Positions 18,982 through 27,146 of a stretch of DNA of 64,000 nucleotides are shown here, one piece after another. Position numbers and translations under genes: made by a program. Positions within the stretch are counted from its first letter, which is position 1, and the number at the start of each line of letters is the position of its first letter. This DNA is from Criblamydia sequanensis CRIB-18 (GTDB lineage Bacteria > Chlamydiota > Chlamydiia > Chlamydiales > Criblamydiaceae). The notes below the pieces were generated by a model. It searched no databases and was not told the origin of the DNA. It worked only from the letters and a program-made list of their open reading frames with translations. Location of the stretch: the NCBI RefSeq assembly GCF_000750955.1, contig NZ_CCEJ010000008.1, positions 186,001 to 250,000 on the forward strand, given 5' to 3'.

Positions 18982-19905
18982 TTGCGTATCCCTGTTAGCC
19001 TTGCCATAGAGTTATTAAATAATGAAAAAGTTGTCGGGCTGCCAACCGAAACCGTTTATGGGCTTGCTGCAAAAGCCTCATCAGATGAAGCTATCAAAAA
19101 AATATTCGAATTTAAAAAAAGACCTCTCGATAACCCTCTAATCCTTCATGTCAGTTCAATTGATGAAGTTAAAAGGTATCTAATAAAAGATGAAAACACT
19201 TTTTATGACCTTGCCAAAGCGTTTTGGCCAGGGCCTTTAACTCTTGTAATGCCGGTTATTGACAAGCTGATTTCACCTTTGGTTCGAGCCAATTTGCCGA
19301 CGGCTGCCTTTAGAATGCCATGTCACCCTATCCCAGTTGAGATTATCAGGAGTTTGGGGCCGATTGTAATGCCATCCGCTAATTTATCGGGAAAGCCATC
19401 CGCAACCTCCTATGAAGATGTTGAAGAAGACTTTGGCGAAGATTTTCCCGTGGTTGATGGCGGACGCACTCTAAAAGGGATAGAGTCGACCATCCTTGTT
19501 TTAAAAGAAGGGGTTTGGGAACTTGGAAGAAGAGGGTCGCTTTCTTTAGAGTCCATAGAAAAAGTCCTCGGGTATAGCCCAAAACCAGCTTCTGACAAGA
19601 AACTTGTTTGCCCGGGCCAAAAATACAGACACTACGCTCCAAAAGCCTCTCTCATTCTATCTGAAAAAAGACCTGATTCAAAAATTGAAGCGGTTTTAGG
19701 GTTTAAAGACAAAACCTATCCTGATGATTTAAACCCTCTTTACCTTTCAGACTTAAACTCGCCCGCTGAGGCTTCTAAAAACTTATATCATCTCTTAAGA
19801 CTTCTTGATAGAAGAGGCTATCAATCAGTTTGGGTCGACATGGATATGCCAAAAGGCGGGCTTTGGGATACTCTTCGGGAACGAATTCAGAAAGCCTCTT
19901 CCTAA
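18982..19905 (+). CDS. Threonylcarbamoyl-AMP synthase (Sua5/YrdC/TsaC)
   Basis: Makes threonylcarbamoyl-AMP from Thr, bicarbonate and ATP for the t6A37 modification of ANN-decoding tRNAs. The YrdC domain is clear: GLPTETVYGLAAKA (~residue 19), FKKRPLDNPLILHV, and MPSANLSGKPSAT (~130). After residue ~205 a Sua5-type C-terminal domain begins with GQKYRHYAPKA, so this is the two-domain Sua5 form (307 aa). The start is TTG; an AAAGG that overlaps the sufS stop lies 8 bases before it, suggesting read-through from the suf operon. Its end overlaps the convergent F-box gene by 4 bp. Confidence 0.95.
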   Translation: MRIPVSLAIELLNNEKVVGLPTETVYGLAAKASSDEAIKKIFEFKKRPLDNPLILHVSSIDEVKRYLIKDENTFYDLAKAFWPGPLTLVMPVIDKLISPLVRANLPTAAFRMPCHPIPVEIIRSLGPIVMPSANLSGKPSATSYEDVEEDFGEDFPVVDGGRTLKGIESTILVLKEGVWELGRRGSLSLESIEKVLGYSPKPASDKKLVCPGQKYRHYAPKASLILSEKRPDSKIEAVLGFKDKTYPDDLNPLYLSDLNSPAEASKNLYHLLRLLDRRGYQSVWVDMDMPKGGLWDTLRERIQKASS

Positions 19906-20999
19906 CAGACCACTTTTTTCATTATTTTTTTAAGCTTTTGCGGTATTTTATTAACCTCAAGATCGCAGCTGAAAGCAGTTAAAGGGGAGTTTATGCCTAT
20001 TTTATTTGGCAATGCCTTTAATTGATTCGAGTGCAAATCAAGCGTTTTTAAACAAGTCATCGAAGAACAGCACGTTTCAGAAAGGGTTTCAATCTGATTA
20101 TGAGAAAGCATGAGGATTTCAAGTTTTTGAAAACGGCAATTAAAGCTTTTGGGCACTTCTTTTAAAAGGTTATGTGAAAGACAAAGAGAAACTAAATTGG
20201 GCCAATACTTTCCAAAATTTGGCGGCAGTCCCCTCAGTTTATTATGGGAGATAAACAAATACTTTAAGCAAGATAACTTGTCACCCCAGTCAACGGGTAT
20301 CGTTTCCAACAGATTCCCTCTTAAATTGATTTTTTCAAGTTTTGGTAAAGCAACAAATAGATCCGGGCTCAGAAAAGTTATCTGATTATTTTTTAGATCT
20401 AAAACCTTTATCCCTGTAAAAAATTGTATTTCTTGGGGTATTTCAGTAAGTCCGATTCCGATTAGTTCTAATTTTTCAATAAGAGCGAGTTTTGATTGAT
20501 GCTTGCGAAACCATCTTCTCATAAGAAGATGTTGATCCAAAGCTTTTGATCTTTTAAAAGTGGACGAATTCATTAATTCAGAGGCCTCTTCTAGATCTTC
20601 CCTTTTTGCTAAATGAGTAAAAAAGCATTTAAGAGCCTCCATTCCTTCCAAACTGGAGCTGATTCTTGAAACGAAGTGAAGACTTAAATTAGGGTTGAAA
20701 CCGAAGTCAGTGATCTTTGCCAAGGCTAAATTCAGACGTTCTTGCTTGGTTGAAACCTCTTCTTGCTTTCCAATCATCCTTCTACAAAAATTTTGCAAAA
20801 TGGCATTTTTTCCAATCGATTGAGAGACTAATCTACTGTCAATCAGGCAAGATCTCCAAAGCTTGCATACTTCAACACTTCTTAACCAATTGGCTTCTAT
20901 AAGAATCTTTTGCGTAATTTCATCCGGAAGTTTATGAAAAGGGGATAGGGAAAATGAATTTTCTGAATCTTTGATTGAATACCCGTTTGAAACAGACAT
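19902..20999 (-). CDS. F-box and leucine-rich-repeat protein, candidate secreted effector
   Basis: 365 residues with a eukaryotic-type layout. Residues ~20-60 match an F-box: FHKLPDEITQKILIEAN then VEVCKLWRSCL, i.e. the LPxEIxxxIL...VCxxWR pattern that binds Skp1 in SCF ubiquitin ligases. A helical middle (60-170) follows. Residues ~175-335 hold about six LRRs (for example IKVLDLKNNQITFLSPDLF, LEKINLRGNLLETIP, LVSLCLSHNLLKEVP, LKTLDLHSNQLKALP). F-box plus LRR is a common effector design in amoeba-associated chlamydiae and Legionella; the LRRs would select a host target for ubiquitination. There is no Sec signal, consistent with type III export. It shares a 42 bp intergenic gap with the divergent carotenoid oxygenase gene. 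Confidence 0.85.
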   Translation of the reverse strand: MSVSNGYSIKDSENSFSLSPFHKLPDEITQKILIEANWLRSVEVCKLWRSCLIDSRLVSQSIGKNAILQNFCRRMIGKQEEVSTKQERLNLALAKITDFGFNPNLSLHFVSRISSSLEGMEALKCFFTHLAKREDLEEASELMNSSTFKRSKALDQHLLMRRWFRKHQSKLALIEKLELIGIGLTEIPQEIQFFTGIKVLDLKNNQITFLSPDLFVALPKLEKINLRGNLLETIPVDWGDKLSCLKYLFISHNKLRGLPPNFGKYWPNLVSLCLSHNLLKEVPKSFNCRFQKLEILMLSHNQIETLSETCCSSMTCLKTLDLHSNQLKALPNKIGINSPLTAFSCDLEVNKIPQKLKKIMKKVVC

Positions 21000-21041
21000 T
21001 TGTTTAAGCCTTTTTATTTATGGTGCTTTTAAGGGATAATA

Positions 21042-22451
21042 GTGAGCAATTTTTTTATAAATGGAAATGAAGTTTTTGTTGAACTTGAAACGGAAGTTTC
21101 TAATGTTCCTCTAGAGCTTAAAGGAACATTACCTGAGTGGCTTCAAGGATCTTTAATCCGAAATGGACCGATTGATGTGGCGGTTAATGGCAAACCGTTA
21201 AATCACTGGTTCGATGGGCTTGCGATGCTCCATGCTTTCAATATAGAAAATAAGAGAATCGGTTACAGTAATCGTTTTTTAAGAACCGCTGCTTATAACC
21301 AAGTCTTTGAGAAAGGCTCTATTGATTATTTAGGTTTTGCAAGCGACCCATGCCATTCTCTTTTCCAAAAGTTTAAGACCTTCTTTTCTGAAACTCCTGT
21401 GTTGCATAATGCTAATATTAACGTTGCCAAAATAGCGGATTCTTACATCGCTCTAACAGAGATTCCTTTGCCTGTGAAATTTGATGTAAAAACGTTAGAG
21501 ACTCTTGGTGTCTTTAATTATGAAGATCATTTGCCTAAAGATAAGTGTTGGGAATCGGCGCATCCCCACTTCAATCCGGTTTCTAAAGAAGTCATCAATT
21601 ACTTAATTGAATATGGCCTCAAAAGTTATTACACTGTTTATCAAATCGACCCCTTATCCTCTGAACGACAAATCCTCTCAAAAACGCTTGTTAAAAGCCC
21701 GTCTTACATGCATAGCTTTTCAATTACTGAGAATTATATTGTGCTTGCGGAATACCCGTTTTTAGTAAAACCGCTAGAGTTTCTGATAAGTAGCGTTCCT
21801 TTTATCAGAAATTTTGAATGGAAAGAAAAGTTAGGGACTAACTTTTTAGTGATTTCAAGGAAAACCGGGGCAATTAAAGGGGAGTATAAGGGCGATTCGT
21901 TTTTCGCATTTCATCATGCTAATGCAAGAGAGACAGAACTTGGGCTCTCCTTAGACATTGTCACCTATAAAGACGCCTCCATTATCGATGAGTTAAGCGA
22001 CTATGGCAACTTTAAGCCAATAACAAATTTACCAAAGCTTGAAAGATTCCATATCTCTTTCAATAGCCCTCACATCGAAAAAGAAACCCTTTTAGACTTT
22101 GCCGTTGAGTTTCCTCGAATTAATGAGGCGTGGGATGGAAAAGATAATCAATTCCTCTATCTTATCGACCCAAAAGATTGGGAAGAAGAGGGCGCTGCTA
22201 TTTATAAATTCGATTTAAAATCTAAAAAATTATCTGAATGGAAAGAAAAGGGATGCTTTCCGGGAGAAGCCCTATTTGTTGCCAATCCTAAGGGTGAAAA
22301 AGAGGACGAGGGCGTCGTTTTATCAGTTATTTTTGATAAACGGGATCATTCCTCATTTCTTTTAGTATTGGAAGCTGAGACCTTTAAAGAAATAGCCCGG
22401 GCAGAAACCCCTCATTTTATCCCCACTGGGCTTCACGGGCAATTTTTTTAA
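21042..22451 (+). CDS. Carotenoid cleavage oxygenase (RPE65/BCO-like)
   Basis: Non-heme iron enzyme of 469 residues that would cleave a carotenoid double bond to an apocarotenal such as retinal. The N-terminal LIRNGP and NHWFDGLAMLHAFNIEN patterns are close to animal beta-carotene oxygenases. The four iron-binding His of the seven-bladed propeller are all there: H174 (SAHPHFN), H224 (YMHSFS), H291/292 (FAFHHANA) and H465 (LHGQFF) at the C-terminus. The conserved second-shell Glu cannot be assigned by eye. The start is GTG with AAGGGA five bases before it. It has no signal peptide. No carotenoid synthesis gene or rhodopsin lies in this window, so the substrate could come from the host. Confidence 0.92.
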   Translation: MSNFFINGNEVFVELETEVSNVPLELKGTLPEWLQGSLIRNGPIDVAVNGKPLNHWFDGLAMLHAFNIENKRIGYSNRFLRTAAYNQVFEKGSIDYLGFASDPCHSLFQKFKTFFSETPVLHNANINVAKIADSYIALTEIPLPVKFDVKTLETLGVFNYEDHLPKDKCWESAHPHFNPVSKEVINYLIEYGLKSYYTVYQIDPLSSERQILSKTLVKSPSYMHSFSITENYIVLAEYPFLVKPLEFLISSVPFIRNFEWKEKLGTNFLVISRKTGAIKGEYKGDSFFAFHHANARETELGLSLDIVTYKDASIIDELSDYGNFKPITNLPKLERFHISFNSPHIEKETLLDFAVEFPRINEAWDGKDNQFLYLIDPKDWEEEGAAIYKFDLKSKKLSEWKEKGCFPGEALFVANPKGEKEDEGVVLSVIFDKRDHSSFLLVLEAETFKEIARAETPHFIPTGLHGQFF

Positions 22452-22546
22452 TTTTGGATATTATATTAATTTGCTTTTAATCGCAAACTTTGGAATTTTT
22501 AATATCTTAGCAATGCTCAATTTTCATAATGAATTAAACTTAAATT

Positions 22547-23068
22547 TTAAGGCTCACATTCTTCTATCAGTAAACTTTCATAATATTCTTTTTGAGCATA
22601 ATGGTACTCACACCACATGAGTTTATTCTCGATATATTCCCATTCGTCAAGGCAGTTTATACCATAGCTGCAAAGCAGGGTCAATAGACCGGAAATTAAT
22701 TTTGACTGCGGGGTACCAGGTGCAATTGTTACAAAAATAGCTGCGAAACAATTTTGAGCTTTAATTCTATAGTCAACTTGAGGAAGCCACCAACATCTAT
22801 CCTTTGCGTCATTGAAGGTTCTTTTTGCATTCTCATCATGAAATTCAATTTTACGTATCAAAAAGTCGATTTGCTCTTGGCTCCATTCCATTTCTGGATT
22901 TTTAAAAAGTACAGAATCTTCTTTTCTTTCCAAATAGGAAATGAAATCTTTTGTGCTCATGCTTTTCAGATCGACTTGAGAGGCCTCTAAGCTTGTAGCT
23001 AGAAAATGTGCGCAAATAAATGCAAAAATAAAAAAAAGACAGTCTCTTAGTTTGTTTTTTTGAGGCAT
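22547..23068 (-). CDS. Secreted protein of unknown function, 173 aa
   Basis: Start chosen at the ATG at 23066-23068 because an AGGA lies seven bases before it and because the protein then opens with a textbook signal peptide (CLFFIFAFICAHFLATSLEA). A longer frame to 23128 exists but has no such support. The mature part is ~145 residues, with a run resembling EEMEWSQEQIDFLIRK and several cysteines (DRCWW, QNCFA, LLCSYG, NCLDEW). No family is recognised. It is next to, and divergent from, the RHS remnant; an immunity or accessory role is possible but not shown. Confidence 0.55.
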   Translation of the reverse strand: MPQKNKLRDCLFFIFAFICAHFLATSLEASQVDLKSMSTKDFISYLERKEDSVLFKNPEMEWSQEQIDFLIRKIEFHDENAKRTFNDAKDRCWWLPQVDYRIKAQNCFAAIFVTIAPGTPQSKLISGLLTLLCSYGINCLDEWEYIENKLMWCEYHYAQKEYYESLLIEECEP

Positions 23069-23241
23069 AAGTATCCTAAAAATAAGTAATGCAGACACGC
23101 TAATAACTTCATTTTGAATGGGAGACATTCGTCACCTCATTATTAAGCTTCATTTCGTGCAATGGATTATTTCACATCATTATTTTATTAACACTCTTTT
23201 CTTTAGCAATATTTTCATAGTTTTAAAAGAAACTCTCGGTA

Positions 23242-23259
23242 ATTGATTATCGAATCAAT
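23242..23259. repeat. Perfect inverted repeat at the 5' end of the RHS remnant
   Basis: ATTGATT-ATCG-AATCAAT: a 7-bp perfect stem with a 4-base loop. The RHS-type reading frame becomes open at 23247, inside this repeat. It could mark the breakpoint where the 5' part of the gene was lost. Confidence 0.5.
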
Positions 23260-24758
23260 ATAATTATTTGGGCCGTATCACAAGCTTAAATCTTCCAGAT
23301 GACTCCTCGATCGACTATGATTATATGGCGGGGCAACTGTTTAAAGTCACGAGATGCAACTCCAATCATCGCCAAAGTTATCAGTATCAGGTTGATAAAT
23401 ATGCCCTTTTCGGCAGACTTATTAAAGAAAGCCAACCTCATCTGACACTAAGCTATAAGTATAATAAAATGGGTAAACTTGAAAGCACAAGATCAGATAA
23501 TTGGTCAGAAGACTAACTTACGACAGGGCTGGTAATATAATCCAAAAAGAAACTCAGATCGAACACAATACTCATCACGAAAATTTCTCTTATGATGAGC
23601 TTTATCAATTAACTGAGGAAAAAGGGTCTTTCACAAATAACTATAAATATGATGCCTTTAATAATCGTCTTCAAAAAAATGACGAGCTTTATGAGATTAA
23701 CGAGTTAAATCAAATAGAGTCTAAAGGGGATCATACTTCTTATAAGTACGATCTTGATGGGAACTTAATCCAGATCGAACACAATACTCATCACGAAAAT
23801 TTCTCTTATGATGAGCTTTATCAATTAACTGAGGAAAAAGGGTCTTTCACAAATAACTATAAATATGATGCCTTTAATAATCGTCTTCAAAAAAATGATG
23901 AGCTTTATGAGATTAATGAATTAAATCAAATAGAATCTAAGGGAGATAACTCATCTTATAAGTACGATCTTGATGGTAACTTGACCTATCAAGCGAAAGG
24001 CAATGACACTTGCACATATACCTATGATGCTCTTGGCAGGTTAACTTCTTATAAATGTAACGGAATTGAAGCCTCTTATAGTTACGATCCTTTTAATCGA
24101 AAGCTTTCCAAAACAGTTAAAGATTCCAATGGAAACATCGATTATGAAAAATATTTATACTGTTTTGATAATTAAATAGGGTCTTTTAACTCTAAAGGAG
24201 AACTATCTTCTTTTAGAGTTTTAAAGAACCCTGCAGCTGAAGATTACAAATCCACTCTGGCAATAGAGCTTGAATCAGGCTCTTGCTACTATTAATGACC
24301 ATAAAGGATGCATTAGCTACCTTGTTGACATGGAAACAGGAGAACTTGCAAGTAACATTCAATACAATGCCTACGGAAATCAAAAAAACGTCTCATCCAA
24401 TATCAAATGCCTTCCTTGGGGTTACTCAAACAAGCGCTTAGATCATGAATCTGGGCTTATATTCTTCGGTAGACGATACTATGACTCTGAAGAAGGACGC
24501 TGGATAACCAAAGATCCCCTTAGAGACAATGACGGACCCAACCTCTATGCCTATGTCAAAAACCAGCCTCGAACCAACTTTAATGCCTACGGTTGTTTCG
24601 GCGAATACTATTTTGAGCACCTAGACTTCTTAACCGATATTTCTCAAGATTACCCCTCTAACTCAATTATGAAGATGGATTGCTTTACCAAAGCAATGAA
24701 TGAAGCAGGCCCTAATAATTTAGTTTTTCTTGATTATGAATCTATTCTTTTCGAGTAA
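23247..24758 (+). pseudogene. RHS/YD-repeat protein remnant, 5'-truncated, three inactivating lesions
   Basis: Three consecutive reading frames together encode the C-terminal part of an RHS protein. YD repeats (YDRAGNIIQKE, YKYDLDGNL, YTYDALGRLTSYK, YSYDPFNRKLSK) lead to the core-closing motif GLIFFGRRYYDSEEGRWITK and NLYAYVKNQP, then a ~55-residue variable tip. Lesions read directly: a one-base loss at 23511-23513 (frame 3 to frame 2); a GAA-to-TAA-type stop at 24173-24175 between DN and IGSF; a one-base gain at ~24272 that moves to the final frame. The N-terminal bulk of the protein is missing. RHS proteins are large toxin-delivery shells; this copy cannot make one. Intact frames between the lesions suggest recent decay. 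Confidence 0.88.
23555..23986 (+). repeat. Tandem 216-bp duplication inside the RHS remnant (2 copies)
   Basis: Copy 1 is 23555-23770 and copy 2 is 23771-23986, directly abutting, period 216 bp = 72 codons, so the frame is kept. By eye the first ~135 bases are identical in both copies, while the rest differs at mostly synonymous sites (e.g. GACGAG/GATGAG, AACGAG/AATGAA) plus HT/NS near the end. Each copy holds YD-type repeats. Confidence 0.9.
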
Positions 24759-24962
24759 AGTAAAAAACCAGGGATGGAGTACATAAACAGCAATGAAACT
24801 TTTTCAAAAGAAGGTTTTTTAGATGGAATATTTTCGTAATAAAAATAAAGACATTTTGCTCCATCTTTTTGTCCAATATAAAACCCACGTAAATTAGGTG
24901 TGACCCTTACCCCACATAGCTTTTAACATTGATAATAAGGCTGATTCGCGATCCATATTCAT
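24734..24962 (-). pseudogene. Small immunity-like ORF with one frameshift, antisense to the RHS end
   Basis: On the minus strand an ATG at 24960-24962 opens a frame MNMDRESALLSMLKAMWGK that then hits a stop; skipping one C in the CCC run at 24904-24906 restores a continuous protein (VTPNLRGFYIGQKDGAK, LYFYYENIPSKKPSFEKVS ...) to a TAA at 24734-24736. The span is 229 bases, that is 76 codons plus one base, as expected for a single insertion. The pattern NLRxFxI...LYFYYE resembles small proteins that I recall near polymorphic-toxin genes, but I cannot name the family. A GGAT lies a few bases before the ATG. It overlaps the last 25 bp of the RHS remnant. Confidence 0.55.
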
Positions 24963-25056
24963 TGTTATCCATTATTAAAAGTTGGGTTTGGGTGTGCAGG
25001 AACTTTATGAGCTCCCATTTTGAATAGTGCTTCTTGTTGTTAGAAGATCGAAGCGA

Positions 25057-25914
25057 TTAGGTGGGGTTTCCTGAGACACCGACCGATCTAAAAAGCTTAA
25101 TCATTTCATTGACTTGCACAATCCAGTAGTTAGAAGTTGTGCCCATATAGCTTACCATTAAATTCCAGCCTAAGCAAACCACAGTCAAGCCAAGAAGGGA
25201 TTTTAAAGGCATGCCAAGAAAGGTAATCTGTACTTGAGGCGCTAATCTGTTGGCTATTCCAAGGAAAGAGTCTGTCATTAAGATCGCAATTAAAGCTGGA
25301 GTTGCAAATTGAACGGACATGATCATCACTTGATTGAAAAGCTTGATCATCATTTCAGCAGAAACAGAATTTTTTGAGAAAAAATAGTTACTGATAAATT
25401 TGTCGGGCGGGACAAGTTCGTAGGAGTTCAAAATCGCATCGAAAAAGAGAAAGGGCCCATCGATAAGAAAAAAAACATAAATCAAAACCATATTAAAAAG
25501 AGTTCCAAGAGGGGACGATTGGTTTTGAATGGTTGGGTCATTCACCATAAGGGAGGCGCCCCCTCTTTGGTGGTCGATAATAATTCCGGCGCTTTGAACA
25601 ATGATAAAGGGAAGGCTTATGATATTTCCAATAATTAGACCGATAAATAGCTCTTTCACAAGATAGATAAGAAGCGTAAAGTCAAAGTTAAAAGGAGTTT
25701 CTGTCACTTCCACAAGTTTAGGTAAGAAAATAGCAAAAAGGGTGATCGCAAGAGCCATTTTAACAGGGTGGGGAAGAACCCTTGCCCCTAGGAAAGGCGA
25801 TAGCGCGATAATCGGCAAAAGCCTGGCTAGGAAAAGAAAAAAAAGCGAAAGAGCCGCAATAGGGTTTTTGGCAAGAGCGCTATTTAAAAAAATTTCAACA
25901 TAACTATCGGTCAC
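25057..25914 (-). CDS. sctT: Type III secretion export-apparatus protein SctT
   Basis: Inner-membrane component of the injectisome export gate (YscT/FliR family), 285 residues with about six to seven membrane helices. Typical features: LFFLFLARLLPIIALSPFLG at the N-terminus, then HQRGGASLMVNDPTIQNQSS and the cytoplasmic helices. It is the last gene of the minus-strand run sctJ-K-L-R-S-T, the order found in C. trachomatis CT559-CT564, and sits 39 bp after sctS. Confidence 0.95.
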   Translation of the reverse strand: MTDSYVEIFLNSALAKNPIAALSLFFLFLARLLPIIALSPFLGARVLPHPVKMALAITLFAIFLPKLVEVTETPFNFDFTLLIYLVKELFIGLIIGNIISLPFIIVQSAGIIIDHQRGGASLMVNDPTIQNQSSPLGTLFNMVLIYVFFLIDGPFLFFDAILNSYELVPPDKFISNYFFSKNSVSAEMMIKLFNQVMIMSVQFATPALIAILMTDSFLGIANRLAPQVQITFLGMPLKSLLGLTVVCLGWNLMVSYMGTTSNYWIVQVNEMIKLFRSVGVSGNPT

Positions 25915-25953
25915 AGGCGGATTTTTAGCCTCTTAAAAAAATCATTATTTACA

Positions 25954-26232
25954 CTAGCGTGAATTTAAGCTCCACTGCGGAAAGTGGGTAAAAATATTGA
26001 TTGAGAAAGTCATAATTTGAGCTCCAAGCCAAGCACCCATAAACATTAGGGTTAAAGTCACCGCCACAAGCTTAATTGTAAAAGAAAGCGTTTGCTCTTG
26101 AATTTGTGTGGCAGCTTGGAAAATCGCAACCAGAATACCAAAAAACATACTGATCAAAATAGGGGGCGCCGAAAGAATTAATATGAGCAAAAGCCCCTGA
26201 TAGGCCAGCTGAACGACTTGTGTCCGAAACAT
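25954..26232 (-). CDS. sctS: Type III secretion export-apparatus protein SctS
   Basis: 92 residues with two membrane helices (LAYQGLLLILILSAPPILIS and LVAVTLTLMFMGAWLGAQIM), the size and layout of YscS/FliQ. ATQIQEQTLSF between the helices is the family signature. Together with SctR and SctT it forms the R5-S4-T1 export gate. It lies 33 bp after sctR. Confidence 0.95.
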   Translation of the reverse strand: MFRTQVVQLAYQGLLLILILSAPPILISMFFGILVAIFQAATQIQEQTLSFTIKLVAVTLTLMFMGAWLGAQIMTFSINIFTHFPQWSLNSR

Positions 26233-26265
26233 GTTTCCTTATTCCTTATATTCTAAAAAAATTCC

Positions 26266-27138
26266 TTACCTAAACGTATTGACAAGCCCCTCAACAAGAA
26301 GCGTCCAACCATCCAACATAACGAGCAAAAATAACTTCAACGGCATTGAAATTGTAACCGGCGAAAGCATCATCATACCCATAGCAAGCAAAATATTTGA
26401 CGTCACAAGATCGATGACAAAGAAGGGGATGTAAATTAAGACCCCGATTTCAAAAGCGTCTTTTAACTGGCTTGTGATAAAAGAGGGCACAACAATCATA
26501 AAATCATCCGGCTTTAAATTGGCTCGATGATCTTCAGGAAGCACTCTATAAGCCATTCGATAAAAAAGGGCTTGGTGCTTGACAGTTGAGTTTCTTTTAA
26601 GAAATTCTCTTAAAGGCTCTTTAGTATCATTTGCGATAGCAACAATATAAGCAGAAGATCCTTCAGCTGTAAAAGAAGCCGGGGTGTCATATTTGGCAAT
26701 CGCTTTTTGTGAAATGTCATACATTTCAAGGACAGTCGGGTACATGACAAAAAGGCTTAGCATGAAAGCAACGCCGTTTATGATCTGGTTTGGCGGCGCT
26801 TGCTGGACACCTAGGGCGCTCCTTAGCAAAGAGAGCACGATCACGATTTTCATAAAAGAGGTCAAAATCATGATGATGAAAGGAAGGAGGGCAAAAATGC
26901 TAAGAGCGACCGCTTGTGTGATTAGGGATGGGTGTTGGTAAGGCGCAAAGACATCCCCTGCTTGCTCTTGTCTTTCTTCTAATCTTTGCTGTCTTGCAGC
27001 TTCTATTTCAGCTTTTCTTTCTTGAACTGTTTTTTCAGGAGGCTGTGCGTATAGGGGTGCGCTAATGCATCCAAAAAAGCAAAAAATGAAAAGAAACCTG
27101 AAAATTAAAGTCTTATTCCACCATCTCGAAATTGTCAT
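26266..27138 (-). CDS. sctR: Type III secretion export-apparatus protein SctR, with N-terminal extension
   Basis: YscR/FliP-family export gate protein, 290 residues, longer than the ~215-residue YscR. A signal peptide (FRFLFIFCFFGCISAPLYAQ) and a charged segment (~residues 32-65, rich in Glu/Arg) precede the core. Core motifs: MILTSFMKIVIVLSLLRSALG, PPNQIINGVAFMLSLFVM, and FVIDLVTSNILLAMGMMM near the C-terminus. Extended, signal-bearing SctR resembles FliP and the chlamydial proteins. It begins 8 bp after sctL. Confidence 0.96.
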   Translation of the reverse strand: MTISRWWNKTLIFRFLFIFCFFGCISAPLYAQPPEKTVQERKAEIEAARQQRLEERQEQAGDVFAPYQHPSLITQAVALSIFALLPFIIMILTSFMKIVIVLSLLRSALGVQQAPPNQIINGVAFMLSLFVMYPTVLEMYDISQKAIAKYDTPASFTAEGSSAYIVAIANDTKEPLREFLKRNSTVKHQALFYRMAYRVLPEDHRANLKPDDFMIVVPSFITSQLKDAFEIGVLIYIPFFVIDLVTSNILLAMGMMMLSPVTISMPLKLFLLVMLDGWTLLVEGLVNTFR

Positions 27139-27146
27139 AGGAACCT

